Assembly (NCBI GenBank): GCA_018644665.1
Contig: JABGQA010000155.1
Location: forward strand, 124,001 to 188,000
Origin: Candidatus Poribacteria bacterium
GTDB lineage: Bacteria; Poribacteria; WGA-4E; GCA-2687025
Direction: 5' to 3'
DNA length: 64,000 bases
Position 1 is the first letter of the stretch; each line of letters starts with the position of its first letter. The translations under genes and the position numbers were made by a program. Shown here piece after piece: positions 59,562 to 64,000 of the stretch. The notes under the pieces were generated by a model that searched no databases, had not been told where the DNA came from, and saw only the letters and a list, made by a program, of their open reading frames with translations.

Positions 59562-61124
59562 ATGTCCGAGAACGAGGAAGCCGTCTCCCGGCCGAGCGTC
59601 CCCCTTCCAGGCGAGGAGTGGACGGAGCAGGAGCAGTACGTCTGGGCGCAGGTGGCACAGGGCGAGATCGCGAACCTGCTGACGAGATACCAGGGATCCG
59701 ACGACCCGACGGATGCGGAGGGGTGGCCGGAGGAGCGCGTCCTGCGTCCCGGCTTCCTGGAGACGATCCTCTTCGAGGAGCCGTTTCGGAGCGAGGTGCG
59801 ACGGGCGGGTGTGGACATCGTCGGGGCGTGGTTCAGAGAGCCACTCGACCTGTCCCAGGGCCAGATCGGCTTCGTGCTCGCGCTACAGTCATCCCGGATG
59901 GCGAGCGATGTCCGCTGCAGACGCCTGCACGCGTCGGCCGATTTCGGGTTCAAGGCGTCGGCGTTCGCTGGCAAGCTCGACATGGACGGGTTCCAGGTCG
60001 ACGGCTCCCTTTTCATGCTCGAAAGCGTGTTTGGCGAGGTCAACCTTCGTGGCGCGCGTGTCGGTGACCAGTTGGCAATGAGCGGCTCTACGTTCGGCGG
60101 CACACTGAACATGGACTCGCTCCATACTCGCTCCGCCCTGCTTATGGATGACGGTGGGACGTTTGAGGAGGTGGTTCTTCGGTGTGCGCGCATTGGCGGC
60201 CAGTTGGCGATGGTCGCCTCGACGTTCACCGGCTCGCTCAACATGAACGCAGTCCAAGTCGAGGGCAGCCTCCTGATGAGTGGTGGCGCCACGTTCAAGG
60301 AGGTCGTTCTGCGCAGTGCGCGCATCGGCGACCAACTGGCTATGGTCGGGTCGACGTTCAACGGCAGGATCGACATGACCTGCATGCAGGTAGACGGACC
60401 CGTGTTCATGCGCAGCCCTGCCCGGTTCGTGAGTGACGTGAGCATGATTCGCATCGACGCCAAAGACGTCCTAGACATCCGCAGTGCGAGCTTCGGCGGC
60501 GTGTTGGACTTGCGGTTGGCGACCGTGGGTGTTCTGCGTGATGCCGCCGATGCATGGCCGGAAGAGCTGCGGCTAGAGGGTTTCACGTACGCCACGTGGG
60601 ATGAGAGCATTGGCAAGCTCGCGCCCCGCAAGGCGAAGTGGTTCGTCGACTGGATCAGGCGATCCGAGGGGTATCATCCGAAGACCTACGACCAGTGTGC
60701 GAGCGTCCTCCAGGCGGCCGGCTACGACAGGATGGCGAACGGCGTCCGGTACGCGGGAGAGTGGCGACGACTGTGGAGGCGGCCGTTCTCGCCGTACGGA
60801 TTCCTGCAATGGTTGATGACCGGCTTTGGGTACCGGATATGGTACGCCTTCGTGTGGGCGGCCCTCATCTTTGGCGTGGGCGTAGCCGTCTTCGATTGCA
60901 CGGGACAGGCGGCTGGTCAGGCAATCCAGAATGGCGTGCACCCCGCCGAGTACAGCCTGGACCTACTCCTGCCGCTGGTGAAGCTCCGCGACGCCCACTA
61001 CACGAAGATCGACCTGAGGGGACCGGCGCGCTGGTACTTCTACACGCATCAGTTGGCGGGGTACCTCTTGGGTTACTTCCTGGTCGCGGGTCTCGCGCAG
61101 TTCGTCCGCCGGTCGCGGCCGTGA
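59562..61124 (+). CDS. Beta-helix-repeat protein with C-terminal membrane domain
   Basis: The ATG at 59562 follows GAGGAG. The 520-aa protein has a short N-terminal domain. About 200 residues of imperfect beta-helix repeats follow, with alternating RxARIGxQLAMxGSTFxGxLNM units (GEVNLRGARVGDQLAMSGST, EEVVLRCARIGGQLAMVAST, KEVVLRSARIGDQLAMVGST). Beyond a linker (KWFVDWIRRSEGYHPKTYDQ) are two transmembrane helices (IWYAFVWAALIFGVGVAVFD and HQLAGYLLGYFLVAGLAQFV). Related proteins in actinobacteria are often labelled membrane-associated oxidoreductase without biochemical proof; I see no cofactor motif. The repeats probably form a left-handed helix displayed at the membrane. Function unknown. Confidence 0.82.
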   Translation: MSENEEAVSRPSVPLPGEEWTEQEQYVWAQVAQGEIANLLTRYQGSDDPTDAEGWPEERVLRPGFLETILFEEPFRSEVRRAGVDIVGAWFREPLDLSQGQIGFVLALQSSRMASDVRCRRLHASADFGFKASAFAGKLDMDGFQVDGSLFMLESVFGEVNLRGARVGDQLAMSGSTFGGTLNMDSLHTRSALLMDDGGTFEEVVLRCARIGGQLAMVASTFTGSLNMNAVQVEGSLLMSGGATFKEVVLRSARIGDQLAMVGSTFNGRIDMTCMQVDGPVFMRSPARFVSDVSMIRIDAKDVLDIRSASFGGVLDLRLATVGVLRDAADAWPEELRLEGFTYATWDESIGKLAPRKAKWFVDWIRRSEGYHPKTYDQCASVLQAAGYDRMANGVRYAGEWRRLWRRPFSPYGFLQWLMTGFGYRIWYAFVWAALIFGVGVAVFDCTGQAAGQAIQNGVHPAEYSLDLLLPLVKLRDAHYTKIDLRGPARWYFYTHQLAGYLLGYFLVAGLAQFVRRSRP

Positions 61125-61239
61125 CGCGTCGCCGGGCCGGGCGCGACAGGGCAGCCGCCGGTTGCGTGCCCTCCGCCGCCGTTCTATAAGTGAGACGATG
61201 CGGACGGATCGCGCGTCGTGATCGCCCCAGGAGACAGCC

Positions 61240-61626
61240 ATGATCTTCGTGCCGCCCAACCGCAACGCCGACGGTGAGAAGCCCCTGGGGCCGATGCTGT
61301 TCGTCCTGCTAGTCGGCGCCGTGGCTGTCGGCGTCGCGGTCTACCGCAAGAATGGCGGCGAGTTCAACTTCGAGGGCTTCAGTCCGGCCTCGGCCATGTG
61401 GGCGGTGGCGGCGCTCGGGGTGGCCGTCGCCGTCATCGCTGGGTTCGTGGCCGTCCGACAGGCGGGGTCCCGCGACGCGGAGCCGTCGATCGACGAGCGC
61501 CTGACGAAGATCGAGGCGCAGATCGGCCAACTCCACGAGGCGATGGACGCAGAACTTAGCGCTATCTCCACGAAGGTCGACGACGCGGCTCGAACCATCG
61601 CCGCGCGCGGAGAGCGTCGTAGCTAG
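61240..61626 (+). CDS. Small membrane protein with two helices and coiled coil
   Basis: This 128-aa protein starts after AGGAGA. It has two transmembrane helices (LGPMLFVLLVGAVAVGVAVY and MWAVAALGVAVAVIAGFVAV). They are followed by a polar coiled coil (IDERLTKIEAQIGQLHEAMD) and a basic tail. The topology is probably N- and C-termini on the cytoplasmic side. No family is recognised. The next small membrane gene starts 27 bases later, suggesting one transcript. Confidence 0.7.
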   Translation: MIFVPPNRNADGEKPLGPMLFVLLVGAVAVGVAVYRKNGGEFNFEGFSPASAMWAVAALGVAVAVIAGFVAVRQAGSRDAEPSIDERLTKIEAQIGQLHEAMDAELSAISTKVDDAARTIAARGERRS

Positions 61627-61653
61627 CTCGCCGGACGTCGCCTAGGAATAGGT

Positions 61654-61980
61654 ATGCCGATCTTCGAACTCGGGCTGATACTGTCCAACACGGTCGTGCC
61701 GGCAGTCGCCGGCCTGATCACCGCAGCCGTCACCAAGGCGAACGGGATCAACGCCATGGGGCCCGTCGCATGGGTGGACGCAGACGACTTCCTCCGAAGC
61801 CTCAAACGCGCGGACGCCCCACTCGTGTTCCACTCCCAAAGGGGGAGAGCCGAGATCCGGCACGAATACCTGGGAAGCTGCCGCGGCCTGCTCCTGTACA
61901 CGAAATCCGACCTACCGCTGCACCTGCCGGCTGAGTGCGAGACCGTGCGGGTGAAGAGCATCTGGAGACGGCGGGTGTAG
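61654..61980 (+). CDS. Small hypothetical protein with N-terminal hydrophobic helix
   Basis: This 108-aa protein begins MPIFELGLILSNTVVPAVAG, a hydrophobic helix that may anchor it in the membrane. The rest is soluble (NAMGPVAWVDADDFLRSLKR, EYLGSCRGLLLYTKSDLPLH, CETVRVKSIWRRRV). The WVDADDFLRSLKRADAPLVF part resembles compact alpha/beta domains of unknown function. An AGGAATAGG precedes the ATG. It sits 27 bases after the previous small membrane gene. Confidence 0.6.
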   Translation: MPIFELGLILSNTVVPAVAGLITAAVTKANGINAMGPVAWVDADDFLRSLKRADAPLVFHSQRGRAEIRHEYLGSCRGLLLYTKSDLPLHLPAECETVRVKSIWRRRV

Positions 61981-62063
61981 GGTCGACGATGCGATATCCC
62001 GGGCACGGTGTCTCCAGACTCCACCCGTCACCGGCGGGGCCGGGAGGTGGTAGGGCCTCCGTG

Positions 62064-62104
62064 GACCCCACCTCCATCCTCCCCTGCGAGGGGAGGACGT
62101 TCGC
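62064..62104 (+). repeat. Dispersed 41-bp intergenic repeat, copy 2
   Basis: Matches 50421-50461 at 35 of 41 positions. The centre is a perfect 8-bp hairpin (CCTCCCCT-GCG-AGGGGAGG) and it ends GACGTTCGC. An inverted pair CTGTTC/GAACAG (62104-62109, 62118-62123) follows directly. Confidence 0.6.
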
Positions 62105-62191
62105 TGTTCCCTAGCGCGAACAGTCTTCGTGTGGCACCACGCTGACCAGGCTGCCGCCGCTTTCGAGAACGGGGCGCCGGGCGCGGGACGT

Positions 62192-62220
62192 GAGGGCGCT
62201 CACGGACACGAGCGCCCCTC
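62192..62220 (-). terminator. Hairpin downstream of the coiled-coil protein gene
   Basis: GAGGGCGCTC (62192-62201) pairs with GAGCGCCCCTC (62210-62220) with a single bulged C and an 8-base loop. It lies 19 bases after the stop of the minus-strand gene. Confidence 0.45.
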
Positions 62221-62239
62221 TGTGTTCAGGCGTCGAAGA

Positions 62240-63265
62240 TCACTCCGCCGTCGGCGCGTCCAGATGCTCCAGCAGGTACGGCACGTACTCGATACCGGCG
62301 CCGTGCGTCAGCACGATGAGCGTCCGCGTGTATTGGTCGTAGCCGATCTCCGACCCGTCCGGGAGGAACTTGATGATGAGATCGACCAGATGATTCCCGT
62401 CGGCATGCTCCAGACGGAATACTTCGAGCCGACGCTGTATCGGCCGCTCGACGCGTCGCTCCTTCCTCATCGCCGGGGCCTGCGGACGGCCGCGATACTT
62501 CCTCATCCCCTCGCGTGTCTCGGCGGCCATGTCTTCGAAGCGCTTCTGCATTGCCCGCTGCTCGTCGGTCCAGTCCCTGTCACCGACTTCCTGCTTGAGG
62601 TGGTGCATCCGCATCTCGATCCCGCGCAGCATCTCGGCGAGTTCGTCGTTGTGCTTCGCGCGCTCCTCGTCGCCCCTGCCGCGTTCAAGCTCCGCGACGA
62701 TCTTCTCGCGCTGCCCGCGGAATCGCTCCAGGGCCTCCCACCGATCGGGCGTGCCCTCAGGCGAGAGGCCCTGATCCTCCAACCTGGCGATGGCGCTGTT
62801 GAGTTCCTCCAGGTTCCCGCGCAAGTTCTCGCGGCGACGCGGTGGTTCCTCGCCGGACATGCCGCGCTCGATGGCGCCGATGATCTCCGCGCGATTCACC
62901 CTCGCACTCTCTAGCCATTCCCACCGGTCGGGCGTGCCTTCGGGTGAAAGGTCTTGGCCTTCGAGTTCCTCAATGCGTTGGTTCACCTTATTGAGCTTCG
63001 CGCGCAACTCTTCCACATGGCCCTGTTTCTGATGTTCGCGGGCCATGCTGCGCAGTTCCTGTGCGCGATGCTCGAGTTCCCGCGCCTGCTCCCTGACCTC
63101 CGCGCTCATGTCGCCCTCGCGGAGATCCTCGAGCGCCAGTTCGATCTTGTGCAGTTCCTTGGTCTGCGCGCCGTCTTCCGCCATCACGGGGACGGCCGTC
63201 AGCATCAACGCGAACGCCATCAGGACGCCCAACGTCACGGCGCCCACACTCTCCATGCGTGTCAT
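62240..63265 (-). CDS. Periplasmic coiled-coil protein with internal duplication and secretin-N-like domain
   Basis: The ATG at 63265 follows AAAGG. The 341-aa protein has a signal peptide (TLGVLMAFALMLTAVPVMA), then long charged coiled coils. Two copies of a roughly 40-residue module share LSPEGTPDRWE (LEGQDLSPEGTPDRWEWLES and LEDQGLSPEGTPDRWEALER), each followed by an R-E/K-I-I/V helix. The C-terminal 60 residues (FRLEHADGNHLVDLIIKFLP, then IGYDQYTRTLIVLTHGAGIE and EYVPYLLEHLDAP) look like a secretin N1-type ring-building module. By analogy it may be a periplasmic part of a secretion or pilus complex, but no partner is next to it. Confidence 0.72.
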   Translation of the reverse strand: MTRMESVGAVTLGVLMAFALMLTAVPVMAEDGAQTKELHKIELALEDLREGDMSAEVREQARELEHRAQELRSMAREHQKQGHVEELRAKLNKVNQRIEELEGQDLSPEGTPDRWEWLESARVNRAEIIGAIERGMSGEEPPRRRENLRGNLEELNSAIARLEDQGLSPEGTPDRWEALERFRGQREKIVAELERGRGDEERAKHNDELAEMLRGIEMRMHHLKQEVGDRDWTDEQRAMQKRFEDMAAETREGMRKYRGRPQAPAMRKERRVERPIQRRLEVFRLEHADGNHLVDLIIKFLPDGSEIGYDQYTRTLIVLTHGAGIEYVPYLLEHLDAPTAE

Positions 63266-63353
63266 CCTGTCTGCCTTTCCGTCGCGGTTCCCGCACCCTC
63301 GCCGCGTCAGACCGTTGGACGCGCGCGCGTGGGGGTTCGTTGACTCAGACTCG

Positions 63354-64000
63354 TCAGAACGTGACCTCCTCGCGTGTCTCGATGGCGTCGTCGTCGAGTT
63401 CCATGCACAGACCAGGGGCGGTCGGCACGTCGATGCAGCCGTCGCGGGGCTCGATCTTGTGCGTGAGGAACACCTGGAAGCGCTCGCCGTATTGGATCAG
63501 CCACTCCTGCATGGGGCATGTCGTGAGCGTCTGCGATGCGATGAACTGCGTCGAGGCGGGCCCGCCGTGATGCGGGATCACGGGGATGCCGTACGACGAC
63601 GCGAGCGCCGCGATCTTCGTCAGTTCCGTGAGCCCGCCCGCCCAGGTCGGGTCGGGCTGGAGGATGTCGACGGCTTCCGCGTCCAGCAACGCCTTGATGC
63701 CCCATCGCGTGTATTCGTGCTCGCCGCCTGAGATGGACACGCCGGACACCGATCGGCGGATCTCCGCGTACTGTGGGATCATGTCCGGTAGCACCGGCTC
63801 CTCGATCCACCACGGACGGTATTCACGCGTGAGTTCCGCCATGCGGACCGTGTACGGCACGTCCCAACTGTTCCACGCGTCGAACATGATCTCTACATCG
63901 GGGCCGACGGCTTCTCGCACGGTCCGCACGAGTTCGACGTTTTTCCGCACGCCCTCCTCGCCGTCGCTGGGCCCGTGCCGGAAGAACCACTTCGTCGCCG
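63354..64000 (-). CDS. Enolase-superfamily dehydratase, L-rhamnonate dehydratase-like (truncated)
   Basis: The gene runs off the right edge, so its N-terminal part is missing; the visible frame reads KWFFRHGPSDGEEGVRKNVE at the edge. The barrel metal ligands are Asp in EIMFDAWNSWDVPY, Glu in WWIEEPVLPDM and Glu in SISGGEHEYTRWG. The catalytic His follows in IPVIPHHGGPASTQF. The RHGP-x-DG motif and GGEHEYTRWG fit L-rhamnonate dehydratase, which makes 2-keto-3-deoxy-L-rhamnonate. Related acid-sugar dehydratases remain possible. It fits the uronate/deoxysugar theme of the window. Confidence 0.87.
   Translation of the reverse strand, partial: ATKWFFRHGPSDGEEGVRKNVELVRTVREAVGPDVEIMFDAWNSWDVPYTVRMAELTREYRPWWIEEPVLPDMIPQYAEIRRSVSGVSISGGEHEYTRWGIKALLDAEAVDILQPDPTWAGGLTELTKIAALASSYGIPVIPHHGGPASTQFIASQTLTTCPMQEWLIQYGERFQVFLTHKIEPRDGCIDVPTAPGLCMELDDDAIETREEVTF

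Noticed and set aside
62104..62123. CTGTTC-N8-GAACAG as a LexA site
   Set aside because: The half-sites are in the opposite orientation to the GAAC-N4-GTTC type LexA box and no SOS gene follows.
1..64000. tRNA/rRNA genes, CRISPR arrays, transposases
   Set aside because: I scanned for conserved T-loop sequence, regularly spaced short repeats and DDE/HUH transposase motifs and saw none that hold up.

Overview
This is a 64 kb stretch of a high-GC bacterial chromosome with short intergenic gaps, mixed strands, and no tRNA, rRNA, CRISPR array or transposase that I can see. The gene mix suggests a polysaccharide-degrading, environmental or host-associated bacterium. It includes LamG/CBM secreted proteins, a Tat-exported sulfatase, a PL1-like lyase, a mannonate dehydratase-like gene, DUF4838 and DUF4832/4874 proteins, a B12-dependent class II ribonucleotide reductase, glutathione-independent formaldehyde dehydrogenase and many ankyrin/TPR proteins. 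My best guess is Candidatus Poribacteria or a neighbouring lineage such as Latescibacterota or Planctomycetes. That placement is inference from gene content only.

Layout. 1-2.5 kb: a hybrid histidine kinase (cut by the window edge) overlapping a response regulator with a degenerate nucleotide-cyclase domain. 3.1-6.7 kb: a small membrane protein, an ankyrin protein, an unknown protein and a LamG secreted protein. 6.8-13.7 kb: a CusCBA/CzcCBA-type heavy-metal RND efflux operon with a clear promoter and a candidate operator. 13.8-20 kb: a second LamG protein, a Rossmann oxidoreductase, GNAT and DUF1643 genes, formaldehyde dehydrogenase with a beta-propeller protein, and a homocysteine methyltransferase. 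20.2-24.1 kb: nrdR (with candidate tandem NrdR boxes) and nrdJ. 24.3-29.1 kb: a zinc-ribbon protein, twin 208-aa secreted paralogues separated by a striking double hairpin, an SdiA-regulated-type propeller, and EVE and CbiX genes. 29.2-34.6 kb: a carbohydrate operon on the minus strand (Gfo/Idh, sulfatase, isomerase, UxuA-like, PL1-like). 34.8-36.4 kb: a PIN toxin-antitoxin pair and a DUF4838 protein. 36.9-39.5 kb: a cyclase-STAND-TPR protein with near-identical 120-bp repeats, bracketed by short direct repeats. 39.8-43.8 kb: nitroreductase, then a PfkB/SIS/GH4 operon. 44-50.3 kb: MOSC, ankyrin, DUF4832/4874, SDR and serine hydrolase genes. 50.7-56.2 kb: a three-gene operon of a coiled-coil McrB-like AAA+ protein, a McrC-like PD-(D/E)xK nuclease and a THUMP RNA methyltransferase. 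56.4-64 kb: a phosphoesterase, an SSS symporter with a lipoprotein, a beta-helix membrane protein, two small membrane proteins, a periplasmic coiled-coil/secretin-N-like protein and a truncated rhamnonate-dehydratase-like gene.

Most notable. (1) The McrBC-like pair is translationally overlapped with an RNA methyltransferase, which would suit an RNA-directed defence system. (2) Four otherwise different secreted proteins end in the same roughly 18-residue tag with the core K-x-A-T-x-W-x-x-x-K, a candidate undescribed sorting or anchoring signal. (3) A STAND NTPase carries an apparently intact class III cyclase domain. (4) Competing long hairpins lie between the twin secreted paralogues.
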